Below are positions 29,935 through 37,854 of a DNA stretch of 64,000 bases, one piece after another (positions within the stretch are counted from its first letter, which is position 1; each line of letters begins with the position of its first letter). The notes beneath the pieces are model-generated. The model was not told the DNA's origin and ran no database searches. It was given only the letters and a program-made list of their open reading frames with translations. Location: positions 186,001-250,000 of the forward strand of contig NZ_JBHMFT010000004.1 in NCBI RefSeq assembly GCF_051433195.1, given 5' to 3'. The translations under genes were made by a program, and so were the position numbers. This DNA is from Falsiroseomonas sp051433195. Lineage in GTDB: Bacteria; Pseudomonadota; Alphaproteobacteria; Acetobacterales; Acetobacteraceae.

Positions 29935-31209
29935 ATGCCCGCGCCCATGGAGCTTCTCCAGAAACTCGAAATCCTGGCCGATGCGGCGAAGTATGATGCC
30001 TCCTGCGCCTCCTCCGGCACCAGCAAGCGCAACAGCCTGAAGGGCGGGATCGGCAGTACCGAGGGCAGCGGCATCTGCCATGCCTATGCGCCGGATGGGC
30101 GCTGCATTTCCCTGCTCAAGCTGCTGCTGACCAATGCCTGCGTCTTCGACTGCGCCTACTGCATCAACCGCGCTTCCTCCAACACGCCGCGGGCGCGGTT
30201 CACCGTGGAGGAGGTGGTGCAGCTCACGCTCGGCTTCTATCGCCGCAACACGATCGAGGGGCTGTTCCTGTCCTCCGGCATCATCCGCTCGCCGGACTAC
30301 ACCATGGAACAGGTGGTGCGCGTGGCGCGGACCCTGCGGCTGGACCACGGCTTCCGCGGCTACATCCACCTGAAGACCATCCCCGATGCGGCGCCGGAGT
30401 TGCTGGCGGAGGCCGGGCTGTACGCCGACCGGCTGTCCATCAACATGGAACTGCCGACCGTCGCCGGGTTGGAATCCCTGGCGCCGGAGAAGAATTTCCG
30501 CCGGATCCGGCATGCCATGGCCGGCCTGCGGACGCGGATCGAGGGCTCGCAGGACGAGGTGAAGACCGCCCGCCGCGCGGCGCCGAAGCGCTTCGCGCCG
30601 GCCGGGCAGAGCACGCAGATGATCGTCGGCGCCGATGCGGCGGATGACGGCGCGATCCTCGGCACCGCGACGGACCTCTACGCCAGCTACCGGATGCGGC
30701 GCGTCTATTATTCAGCTTACAGTCCGATTCCCGACGCATCCCGCCTGCTGCCGCCGGTCGCGCCGCCGCTGGTGCGGGAACACCGGCTGTACCAGGCGGA
30801 TTGGCTGCTGCGCTTCTACGGCTTCTCCCGCGAGGAGATCATGGCCGGCGGCCAGGACGGCATGCTGGACCTGGAGCTGGACCCGAAGACCGCCTGGGCG
30901 CTGCGGTCCCGCCAGGATTTCCCGGTGGACCTGAACCGGGCGCCGCGGGAGGCGCTGCTGCGCGTGCCGGGACTCGGCGCGAAGACGGTGGACCGGCTGC
31001 TCGCGGCCCGCCGCCACACCACGCTGCGCGTTGCGGATCTGGGCCGGCTGCGGGTGAAACTGTCAAAAATCCTGCCCTTCGTGGTGCTGTCGGACCATGC
31101 GCCGCGCGGGCTGGACAGCCCCGGCCTGCGCCGCCTGCTGCTGCCCGCCACCGGCTTTGCCATGGCCCTGCCCGGTGGCGCCCGCCCGGCGCAGCTTTCG
31201 CTGTTCTGA
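29935..31209 (+). CDS. Putative DNA modification/repair radical SAM protein
   Basis: 424 residues from ATG 29935. An ATG at 29947 (MELLQKLEIL) is an equally likely start, as the conserved part begins there. The radical SAM cluster motif is C69-x3-C73-x2-C76 in NACVFDCAYCIN. A helix-hairpin-helix DNA-binding motif is at about 337-358 (LLRVPGLGAKTVDRLL). The protein ends in QLSLF (420-424), which looks like a beta-sliding-clamp binding pentapeptide. This matches the family found next to UdgX (TIGR03916 type), thought to act in DNA repair or modification; the reaction is unknown. Its stop overlaps the start of the UdgX fusion. Confidence 0.88.
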   Translation: MPAPMELLQKLEILADAAKYDASCASSGTSKRNSLKGGIGSTEGSGICHAYAPDGRCISLLKLLLTNACVFDCAYCINRASSNTPRARFTVEEVVQLTLGFYRRNTIEGLFLSSGIIRSPDYTMEQVVRVARTLRLDHGFRGYIHLKTIPDAAPELLAEAGLYADRLSINMELPTVAGLESLAPEKNFRRIRHAMAGLRTRIEGSQDEVKTARRAAPKRFAPAGQSTQMIVGADAADDGAILGTATDLYASYRMRRVYYSAYSPIPDASRLLPPVAPPLVREHRLYQADWLLRFYGFSREEIMAGGQDGMLDLELDPKTAWALRSRQDFPVDLNRAPREALLRVPGLGAKTVDRLLAARRHTTLRVADLGRLRVKLSKILPFVVLSDHAPRGLDSPGLRRLLLPATGFAMALPGGARPAQLSLF

Positions 31210-32687
31210 TGATCCACCTGGCCACCCTGCCCGGCCCCGCCGATTTCACCGCCTGGCGCCAGGCGGCGCGTGGCCTGGTGGCGGCCGGCATCCCGCCGGA
31301 GGCGGTGGAATGGCAGGTGGCGGGCGAGGCCGCGGGGCTGTTCGCGGAGGCGCCGGCGCCGGTCTCCATGGCGCCGCTCGGCGTGCCGCGCGCCTTCGTG
31401 GAACAGGCCACCGTCGCCATCCGGCACAGCGATCGCGAACGCTTCGCGCTGTTGTATGGCCTGCTCTGGCGGCTTGTGCAGGGGGAGCGGCACCTGATGC
31501 AGATGGCGACCGACCCCGCCATCATCCGGCTTTCCACCCTGGTGAAGGCGGTGCGGCGCGACGCGCACAAGATGCATGCCTTCGTCCGCTTCCGGGAGGT
31601 GCAGGCCGAGGACGGCCCGCGCCACGTCGCCTGGTTCGAGCCCGACCACCACATCGAGGAAGCCGAGGCGGATTTCTTCGTCCGGCGCTTCGCCAGCCTG
31701 CGCTGGTCCATCGTCACGCCGCGCCGCAGCGTCGCCTGGGACGGGCAGGCGTTGGCCTTTGGCCCCGGTGGCCGCCGCGCCGACGTGCCGCCGGACGACG
31801 CCATGGAGCCGCTGTGGCGCGCCTACTACGTCTCCATCTTCAACCCGGCGCGCCTGAAGCCCGGCGCCATGCGGGCCGAGATGCCGCGCAAATACTGGCG
31901 CAACCTGCCGGAGGCGGCGGAGATCCCGCGCCTGATGGCGGAGGCCCCGCGCCGGGTGGCGGAGATGGTGGCGCGGGGTGCCTCCGCGCCGAACCCGCGG
32001 CCGCAGGACGCCCGGTACCTCGATGCGCATCTTTCGGCGCCGGCCCGCGTTCCGGCGGATATGAGCCTGTTCACCGCCCTCGACGCCCATCCGGACCCCG
32101 AGCGCGCCCTGGCCGATCTGCGCCAGGACCTGCTCTCCCGCCCCGACCTGCCGGACTTCGCCGCGCGCGCCACCCAGCCGGTGTTCGGCGAGGGTGCGGT
32201 CGGCGCGAAGCTGCTGTTCGTGGGGGAACAGCCTGGGGATGAGGAGGACATCGCCGGCCGTCCCTTCGTCGGCCCGGCCGGACGCCTGCTGGACCGCGCC
32301 CTGGAACAGGCCGGCGTGGCGCGGGCCGAGACCTACATGACCAATGCGGTGAAGCACTTCAAATACACGCCCACCGGCAAGCGCCGCCTGCACCAGTCGC
32401 CGGACGCCGGCGACATCACCTACTACCGGCCGTTCCTGGCCCGCGAGATCTCGGCGGTGGGGCCGCGCATGGTGGTCGCGCTGGGGGCTTCCGCGCTGCT
32501 CGCGGTGACGGGCAGGAAGCTGCCGGTGCTGAAGACGCGCGGGCAGGTGGTGACGGGGCTGACCGGGCATCCGGTGTTTGCCACCGTCCACCCCAGCTAC
32601 CTGCTGCGGCTGCCCGACCCGGCCCTGCAGGCCGAGGGCTTCTCCGCCTTCGTCGCGGATCTGCGGTCGGCGCACGCCAAGGCCTGA
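31209..32687 (+). CDS. DUF4130 (TIGR03915)-UdgX uracil-DNA-binding fusion protein
   Basis: 492 residues; the ATG at 31209 shares one base with the stop of the radical SAM gene (TGATG). Residues 1-250 are a DUF4130 domain (RRDAHKMHAFVRFREV near 117-131, TPRRSVAWDG near 170). Residues about 285-492 are the UdgX uracil-binding domain: GEQPG 339-343, RPFVGPAGRLLDRAL near 351, KRRLH 391-395 and HPSYLL 461-466. In known UdgX the His of the KRRxH loop (here H395) forms a covalent bond with the abasic site. Strikingly, the whole protein has no cysteine, so the usual iron-sulphur ligands are missing. Confidence 0.9.
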   Translation: MIHLATLPGPADFTAWRQAARGLVAAGIPPEAVEWQVAGEAAGLFAEAPAPVSMAPLGVPRAFVEQATVAIRHSDRERFALLYGLLWRLVQGERHLMQMATDPAIIRLSTLVKAVRRDAHKMHAFVRFREVQAEDGPRHVAWFEPDHHIEEAEADFFVRRFASLRWSIVTPRRSVAWDGQALAFGPGGRRADVPPDDAMEPLWRAYYVSIFNPARLKPGAMRAEMPRKYWRNLPEAAEIPRLMAEAPRRVAEMVARGASAPNPRPQDARYLDAHLSAPARVPADMSLFTALDAHPDPERALADLRQDLLSRPDLPDFAARATQPVFGEGAVGAKLLFVGEQPGDEEDIAGRPFVGPAGRLLDRALEQAGVARAETYMTNAVKHFKYTPTGKRRLHQSPDAGDITYYRPFLAREISAVGPRMVVALGASALLAVTGRKLPVLKTRGQVVTGLTGHPVFATVHPSYLLRLPDPALQAEGFSAFVADLRSAHAKA

Positions 32688-32789
32688 TCTATCGCCGGGA
32701 TCGGCAGCGCCGCATCGACCTGAACGCCCTGCCGGTTCATTCTGCCCCTGCACCGGCAATCGCGCCGGATGAAGGGGAAGCTCTGAACC

Positions 32790-33191
32790 ATGCGCAAGAT
32801 CATCGCGGCCGCCCTGCTGTGCAGCGGCGTTGCCTCCCTGGCCCCGGCTCAGGCGGTGGCGCAGGCGGCGTATACCTGGAGCGGGCCGACCCTGCTGTCG
32901 ACGGGCAATACGATGAATGGCTGCCGGCTGCGGACGCCGATGGCGACGCATAACGGCAGCCTCGGCCTCAACAACATTTTCCTGACCGTCCGCAACGACG
33001 GCACCGCCCCGGTGCGCATCACCGCCAATGTCGAGCTGTCGGGCAACAACAGCCGGAAATCCACCTCCATCAGCTCCGGCGTGCTGCCGGCCGGGGGGCA
33101 GGCCTCGATCCAGACGATGACGCCGGGCGGCTCGACGCGGAACAATACGGTGCTGCGCGTCACCTTCACCAGCTGCGCGCCGGCTGGCTGA
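32790..33191 (+). CDS. Secreted hypothetical protein, 133 residues
   Basis: ATG 32790 with GAAGGGGAAG about 9 nt upstream. A signal peptide (MRKIIAAALLCSGVASLAPAQAVAQA) gives a mature protein of about 107 residues. It contains two cysteines (NGCRL and FTSCAP) that could form a disulphide between its first and last strands. The body is strand-rich with many Thr/Asn/Ser (FLTVRNDGTAPVRITANVEL), like a small immunoglobulin-like or pilin-like periplasmic domain. It is followed by the convergent SirB1 gene. No family recognised. Confidence 0.72.
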   Translation: MRKIIAAALLCSGVASLAPAQAVAQAAYTWSGPTLLSTGNTMNGCRLRTPMATHNGSLGLNNIFLTVRNDGTAPVRITANVELSGNNSRKSTSISSGVLPAGGQASIQTMTPGGSTRNNTVLRVTFTSCAPAG

Positions 33192-33203
33192 GCGCGCGGC
33201 GGC

Positions 33204-34049
33204 TCAGTTCAGCCGCTGGCGCAGCTCCTCCAGCAGCCCGCGTACCCGCAGCGCCTGGACCCCCTCCGGTGCCAGGGTCAGGAAGGTCTCGAGCGCCGCG
33301 ATGGCGGCGCCGATATGGTCCAGGCGCTGGTGCATCAGCCCGGCCTCCCGCCACAACGGCGCGGCATCCGGGGCGATGCGCAGCATGTCCTCGGTGCAGG
33401 CGACGGCGCCGGCCAGGTCGCCGTCGCGCAGGCGGCGCACCTTGATGTTGTTCTGCAGCCGCAGCAGCACGGCGCGGCGGTCCATCGGCGCCAGGCTGGC
33501 CGGGCCGAGTTCCGCCTGGTCGCCGGCGAAGCGCTTCAGCGTGGCACGCAGGTCGCGTGCATCCATGGCGGTGCCGCCGGCAAAGACATCCACCACCACC
33601 TTGCCGCGTCCGGCCAGGGCCACCAGGAAGTGGCCGGGAAAGTCCACGCCATGCGCCTCCCACCCCGCCGCCTCCGCCGCGTGCAGCCAGAGGATGCCGA
33701 GCGCCACCGGCAGGCCGCGGCGCCGTTCGATCACCCGCAGCAGGTTGGCGTTCGCCATGTCCTCATAGGTGTCGCCATCGCCGCCGTAGCCGAAGCGGCC
33801 ATGGATCACCTCGGCCAGCACGGCGCGGCGGCGGGAGGGATCGCCGGCATCGGCGACCGGGTCGGCGGTCGCGGCCGCCACGGCCTCTCGCGCCAGGGCC
33901 GTCAGGTGCTCGGCGCCCGCCCGCCAGTCCAGCGCCGGCGCGTCGATGCGGGCGAGTTGCAGCGCCGCCTGGGCGATGTCGATCTCGGCGTCGGGCAGGC
34001 TGCCGATGGCGGCCAGCGCCGCCCGGGCCTCGGCCTCGGCGCCGATCAT
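33204..34049 (-). CDS. SirB1 family transglutaminase-like / TPR protein
   Basis: 281 residues from ATG 34049. The N-terminal two thirds is the SirB1/transglutaminase-like domain: MANANLLRVIERRRGLPVAL near 98-117, then HGVDFPGHFLVAL near 132. The catalytic Cys of true transglutaminases is not evident. The last 80 residues form two TPR-like helices (LRRLRDGDLAGAVACTEDML; HIGAAIAALETFLTLAPEG). These proteins are widespread and poorly characterised. Four bp separate its start from the stop of the HIT gene, so the pair is likely co-translated. Confidence 0.85.
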   Translation of the reverse strand: MIGAEAEARAALAAIGSLPDAEIDIAQAALQLARIDAPALDWRAGAEHLTALAREAVAAATADPVADAGDPSRRRAVLAEVIHGRFGYGGDGDTYEDMANANLLRVIERRRGLPVALGILWLHAAEAAGWEAHGVDFPGHFLVALAGRGKVVVDVFAGGTAMDARDLRATLKRFAGDQAELGPASLAPMDRRAVLLRLQNNIKVRRLRDGDLAGAVACTEDMLRIAPDAAPLWREAGLMHQRLDHIGAAIAALETFLTLAPEGVQALRVRGLLEELRQRLN

Positions 34050-34052
34050 CCC

Positions 34053-34439
34053 TCAGCTCCCGGCTTGCGGAACCATGCGGCCGAGCCGGCGGCCGCCGAA
34101 GATATGAACATGGAAATGCGGCACCTCCTGCCCGGCATCCTCGCCCATGTTGGACAGGATGCGGTAGCCCTGCTCCTCCAGCCCCAACGCGCGAGCGACG
34201 CTGCCGACGGCACGCCAGAAGCCGGCGATTTCGGCGTCTGAGGCGTTCGCGGCAAAATCCGCCTGGCTGACATAGGCGCCCTTCGGGATCACCAGCACAT
34301 GCACCGGTGCCTGCGGGTTGATGTCGCGGAAGGCCAGCGCGAAGGCATCGTCATGCAGCGTCTGCGCCGGAATCTCGCCGCGCAGGATGCGGGCGAAGAT
34401 GTTGCCGGGGTCGTAGGGCGGCAGGCCGGTCACGCGCAT
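34053..34439 (-). CDS. HIT family nucleotide-binding protein
   Basis: 128 residues from ATG 34439, chosen because GGAGAG lies 6 nt upstream. The histidine triad HFHVHIFGG near residue 108 is complete, and FARILRGEIPAQTLHDD and HVLVIPKGAYVS precede it. This is the Hint/HinT branch, which hydrolyses nucleoside phosphoramidates and adenylated molecules. In alphaproteobacteria a HIT gene commonly sits beside hisE, as here (82 bp downstream of hisE), so co-transcription with the histidine genes is likely. Confidence 0.92.
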   Translation of the reverse strand: MRVTGLPPYDPGNIFARILRGEIPAQTLHDDAFALAFRDINPQAPVHVLVIPKGAYVSQADFAANASDAEIAGFWRAVGSVARALGLEEQGYRILSNMGEDAGQEVPHFHVHIFGGRRLGRMVPQAGS

Positions 34440-34521
34440 CGTGGCTCTCCGGTGGATCGCCCCTGTTCTGGCGAGGCGGGGCCGAAGGCGCAAGCGGTAC
34501 GCGCCACGCGGGCAGGACGGA

Positions 34522-35133
34522 TCAGGGCAGCTTGGTCGTGTTCGCCGCGCGGACCAGTGCCTTCGGCCGGGCGGCCTTTTCCGCGATGCCGGAGATGCCC
34601 TGGCGACGGGCGAGTTCGGCCCAGACCTCGGAAGGATCGATGCCGGCATCCACCCAGACGACCACCAGATGATACAGCAGGTCGGCACTTTCCAGCACCG
34701 TGGCGGCGCGGTTGCCCAGCGTCGCCTCGATGACGCATTCCACCGCTTCCTCGCCCAGCTTCTGCGCCACCTTCGGCGTGCCGCGCGCCAGCAGGCGGGC
34801 GGAGTGGGAGGTGGCGATGTCGCCGGCGGCGCGACGCGCCTCCACCGTGCGCCACAGGATGTCGAGGATGCCGGCCTCGGCGCCGTCCACGGCGAAGGGC
34901 GCCAGGGCGCCGTTGCCGGCGGCCAGCGCGCGCGGGCGGGCCAGCCGCTCCGGCACCGGGATCGAGGCCGGGATGGGCAGGGCGGCGGCCACCTTGGCGG
35001 ATTTGCGCTGCGCCTTGCCCGGCTTCGCCTTCACGGCCTTCACGGCCTTCGTGGGCTTCGCCTTGGCGGGCTTGGCCGCCGGACGCTTGGCAACAGGCGC
35101 CTTGCCGGTGCGGGTCTTCGCGGTCTTGGCCAT
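34522..35133 (-). CDS. hisE: Phosphoribosyl-ATP pyrophosphatase HisE with a Lys/Ala-rich N-terminal tail
   Basis: 203 residues, about twice the usual length. The C-terminal 110 residues are HisE: an all-alpha MazG-like fold with KVAQKLGEEAVECVIEA and ESADLLYHLVV supplying the metal-binding acidic residues. It hydrolyses PR-ATP to PR-AMP in histidine synthesis. Residues 1-48 are almost only Lys, Ala, Pro and Thr (AKTAKTRTGKAPVAKRP), like a histone H1 tail, and residues 50-90 form a linker. The start directly follows the hisF stop without a gap, with GGAG inside hisF. Confidence 0.93.
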   Translation of the reverse strand: MAKTAKTRTGKAPVAKRPAAKPAKAKPTKAVKAVKAKPGKAQRKSAKVAAALPIPASIPVPERLARPRALAAGNGALAPFAVDGAEAGILDILWRTVEARRAAGDIATSHSARLLARGTPKVAQKLGEEAVECVIEATLGNRAATVLESADLLYHLVVVWVDAGIDPSEVWAELARRQGISGIAEKAARPKALVRAANTTKLP

Positions 35134-35904
35134 TCAGGTGGACTCCGCCAGGGGCCGCACCGGCAGGCCGGCGGCGTCCAGCGCCGCCTTCGCCTCGCCG
35201 ATCCGCATCTGGCCGTAGTGGAACACGCTCGCGGCGAGCAGCCCGGTGGCGCCGGCCTGCGCGCCTTCGACGAAGTGCCGCGCCTCCCCCACCCCGCCCG
35301 AGGCGACGATGGGCAGACGGACCGCGGCCCGCACAGCGCGCAGCAGGTCCAGGTCGAAGCCGGCGCGGGTGCCGTCGCGGTCCATCGAGGTCAGCAGGAT
35401 CTCCCCCGCGCCGCGCGCCTCGGCCTGCCGGCACCAATCCACCGCGTCGATGCCGGTGCCGCGCCGGCCGCCATGGGTGAAGACCTCCCACCCACCCTGG
35501 CCATTGCCGCGTGCGTCGACGGCGACGACGATGGCCTGGCTGCCGAAGGCCTCCGCGCCACGCGTCACCAGCGCCGGATCGGCGACGGCGGAGGAGTTGA
35601 TGGAGATCTTGTCGGCGCCGGCCAGCAATAGCCGGCGCATGTCGTCCACATGGCGCACGCCGCCGCCCACGGTCAGCGGGATGAAGACCTGCGATGCGGT
35701 GCGGGAGACGACGTCGAGGATGGTGTCGCGGCCCTCATGGCTCGCGCCGATGTCGAGGAAGGTGACCTCGTCCGCGCCTTCGCGGTCGTAGATGCGCGCC
35801 TGTTCGACCGGGTCGCCCGCATCGCGCAATTCGAGGAAGTTGACGCCCTTGACCACCCGTCCGTCCTTGACGTCCAGGCAGGGGATCACGCGCAAGGCGA
35901 GCAC
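35134..35904 (-). CDS. hisF: Imidazole glycerol phosphate synthase cyclase subunit HisF
   Basis: 256 residues starting with GTG at 35904 (GGAG 9 nt upstream). The TIM barrel has catalytic Asp in IPCLDVKDGRVVKG and in VVAVDARGNG. Phosphate-binding loops are VGGGVR and VASGGVG. It makes imidazole glycerol phosphate and AICAR from PRFAR with ammonia from HisH. The rest of the his operon is not in this window; hisF and hisE usually form its 3' end in alphaproteobacteria. A strong hairpin separates it from rpsO upstream. Confidence 0.96.
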   Translation of the reverse strand: MLALRVIPCLDVKDGRVVKGVNFLELRDAGDPVEQARIYDREGADEVTFLDIGASHEGRDTILDVVSRTASQVFIPLTVGGGVRHVDDMRRLLLAGADKISINSSAVADPALVTRGAEAFGSQAIVVAVDARGNGQGGWEVFTHGGRRGTGIDAVDWCRQAEARGAGEILLTSMDRDGTRAGFDLDLLRAVRAAVRLPIVASGGVGEARHFVEGAQAGATGLLAASVFHYGQMRIGEAKAALDAAGLPVRPLAEST

Positions 35905-35928
35905 GGGCAGGAACTCCGCAGGTTCGGC

Positions 35929-35955
35929 GCGGCCGGGGGCGGAACCCCCGGCCGC
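35929..35955. promoter_or_regulatory. Perfect 11-bp hairpin after rpsO
   Basis: GCGGCCGGGGG and CCCCCGGCCGC form a perfect 11-bp stem with a 5-nt loop in the 59-bp gap between the rpsO stop and hisF. No U tract follows on either strand. It marks the likely end of the metK-rpsO group and may work with Rho or block exonucleases. Confidence 0.6.
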
Positions 35956-35963
35956 CGCCGGGA

Positions 35964-36275
35964 TCAGCGACGCAGGCCGAGGCGGCCGATCAGCGTCTCG
36001 TAGCGCTTCTGGTCCTTGCGCTTCACGTAGTCCAGCAGGCCACGGCGCTGGCCGACCAGCACGAGCAGGCCGCGCCGGCTGTGGAAATCCTTCGGGTGGG
36101 CCTTCAGGTGTTCCGTCAGCATGGTGACGCGGGCGGAGATCAGGGCGACCTGAACCTCCGGGCTACCCGTGTCGCCCGGCTTCGTGGCGTATTCCTTGAT
36201 CAGCGCCGCGCGGGCGGCGACATCGGTCGCCGAGATGATCTTGGGGGCGGGCTTCGCTTCGGTCGTCGTCGACAT
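35964..36275 (-). CDS. rpsO: 30S ribosomal protein S15
   Basis: 103 residues, 14 longer than the E. coli protein because of an N-terminal tail (STTTEAKPAPKIIS). The core is typical: GDTGSPEVQVALISARVTML, then HPKDFHSRRGLLVLVGQRR and the late KRKDQKRYETLIGRLGLR. It binds the 16S rRNA central domain early in 30S assembly. It is the last gene of the long operon, 22 bp after truB. The classic downstream neighbour pnp is missing at this position. Confidence 0.97.
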   Translation of the reverse strand: MSTTTEAKPAPKIISATDVAARAALIKEYATKPGDTGSPEVQVALISARVTMLTEHLKAHPKDFHSRRGLLVLVGQRRGLLDYVKRKDQKRYETLIGRLGLRR

Positions 36276-36297
36276 CAGATATCCTTCCAGGTCAGGG

Positions 36298-37284
36298 TTA
36301 AGCCACGTTGCGCGACTGTTGCCCGGAATCGAGCTGGATCAGCCGTTCGGGCTGCATCCAACCGCTCTCCAGCCGGCACAGGCCGAGCAGACGCTCCCCC
36401 GCCATCGCGCGCAGCAGGCCCCCTTCGGGATCGGCGTTGCGAGGAATCCGTCCCATCAGTTCCACCAGGCTGATCGCCTGGCCCTGATCGAGACGCATGG
36501 CCTCCTCCGCCGTGACGGCCAGTGCCGGGATGTCGGCCAGCGCGGTCGTCACCGGGAGCAGGAGGTCCGGGGAAGGGGGAGGCGTATCGCCGGTTCCGAC
36601 CAGCCTGTCCAGGGGAATTGCATGTTCCTCCCGGAAGGGTCCGACCCGCAGGCGGCGGAGCGCCGTGATGTGGCCGACGGAGCCGACGGCGCGCGCGATG
36701 TCGCGGCCGAGGCTGCGCATGTAGACGCCCTTGCCGGATTCGACGTGGAAGACGGCGGTATCGGCATCCGGGCGGGCGATCAGGTCGAAGCGATCGATCC
36801 GGGCCGGGCGCGCCGCGATCTCCACCACCTGGCCGTCGCGCGCCAGGTCGTAGGCGCGCTCGCCGCCGATCTTGATGGCGGAATAGGCCGGCGGCACCTG
36901 CATGATGTCGCCGCGGAAGGCGGGCAGCGCCGCCTCGATCTCGGCATCGGTCGGGCGGATTTCGCTGGTCGCGGTCACCGCGCCATCGGCATCGTCGGTG
37001 TCGCGCGCCTCGCCGAACTTCAGCGTGAAGTGGTAGGTCTTGGTGCCGTCCATGACGTAGGGCACGGTCTTGGTCGCGGCGCCGAAAGCGACCGGCAGCA
37101 GCCCGGTGGCCAGCGGGTCCAGCGTGCCGCCGTGGCCTGCCTTCTGCGCATCGAAGGCGCGCTTCACCTTGTTGACCACATCCGTGGAGCCGATGCCGGA
37201 GGGCTTGTCCACGATCAGCCAGCCATCGAGGGCGACCCCCTTGGGCTTCTTGCTGCGATGGCGGTGGCGGCTGGGCTGGTTCAC
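36298..37284 (-). CDS. truB: tRNA pseudouridine-55 synthase TruB
   Basis: 328 residues starting with GTG at 37284, overlapping the rbfA stop as GTGA. The catalytic Asp is in GHGGTLDPLATG near residue 57, and KTYHFTLKFGEARDTDD and QVPPAYSAIKIGG follow. It converts U55 of the tRNA T-loop to pseudouridine. The C-terminal part contains the PUA-like RNA-binding region. It is part of the rimP-to-rpsO operon and is co-translated with rbfA. Confidence 0.96.
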   Translation of the reverse strand: MNQPSRHRHRSKKPKGVALDGWLIVDKPSGIGSTDVVNKVKRAFDAQKAGHGGTLDPLATGLLPVAFGAATKTVPYVMDGTKTYHFTLKFGEARDTDDADGAVTATSEIRPTDAEIEAALPAFRGDIMQVPPAYSAIKIGGERAYDLARDGQVVEIAARPARIDRFDLIARPDADTAVFHVESGKGVYMRSLGRDIARAVGSVGHITALRRLRVGPFREEHAIPLDRLVGTGDTPPPSPDLLLPVTTALADIPALAVTAEEAMRLDQGQAISLVELMGRIPRNADPEGGLLRAMAGERLLGLCRLESGWMQPERLIQLDSGQQSRNVA

Positions 37285-37781
37285 GGTTCTTCGGAGTCCT
37301 GAGGCGGTTCGGCGGGCTTGCCGAGGTCCTGCTGGACCACCGGAAGCTGCATCACCTTGCTGATGTGCATGGCGTAGTCGAGCGCGGTGTCCGGCTGGAA
37401 ATGCAGCTCCGGCGCCACCCGCAGGCGCACGGCCTTCGCGACCTGCGTGCGCAGGAAGGGCTGGATGCGCTTCAGCCCGGCGAATTGCGCCGGGGACAGA
37501 TCCTTGCCCAGGCCGCTGACGAAGGCCGTCATGTGCTTGAGGTCGGGGGAGGCGCGAACCTCCGTCACCGTGACCTTGAGGTCGAACAGGTCGGGGTCGC
37601 GGAATTCCTCGCGCGTGAAGACGGCGGAGAGCGCGTGCCGGATTTCCTCCGCCACGCGCAGCTGCCGCTGGCTGGGCCCCTGCGCGCCGCCCTTCTTCGC
37701 GGCGGGGCGCGTGGCGCGGTCGATTGCGGAATTGGTATCGCGCCGCGGCGCATCCGCGGCATCGCGGGTCTTGCGAGCCAT
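37281..37781 (-). CDS. rbfA: 30S ribosome-binding factor RbfA
   Basis: 166 residues from the ATG at 37781, with AAGGA 9 nt upstream; a TTG three codons earlier is less likely. The conserved KH-like core is at about 40-145: QLRVAEEIRHALSAVF, LFDLKVTVTEVRASPDLKH and RVAPELHFQPDTALD. N-terminal and C-terminal tails are basic and acidic respectively, as usual in alphaproteobacteria. It acts in late 30S maturation near the 5' end of 16S rRNA. It is preceded by a hairpin after infB. Confidence 0.95.
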   Translation of the reverse strand: MARKTRDAADAPRRDTNSAIDRATRPAAKKGGAQGPSQRQLRVAEEIRHALSAVFTREEFRDPDLFDLKVTVTEVRASPDLKHMTAFVSGLGKDLSPAQFAGLKRIQPFLRTQVAKAVRLRVAPELHFQPDTALDYAMHISKVMQLPVVQQDLGKPAEPPQDSEEP

Positions 37782-37805
37782 CTGGGTCAATCCTTCAACG
37801 GGAAA

Positions 37806-37831
37806 GGGCGCGGCGCTGGTGCGCCGCGCCC
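37806..37831 (-). terminator. Hairpin between infB and rbfA
   Basis: GGGCGCGGCGC / GCGCCGCGCCC is a perfect 11-bp stem with a 4-nt loop. On the minus strand it is followed by TTTCCCG, so it is at best a weak intrinsic terminator. It may reduce expression of rbfA-truB-rpsO relative to infB, or be an RNase processing site. Confidence 0.5.
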
Positions 37832-37854
37832 TTCATCCTGCGGCCAGTGAAGCG

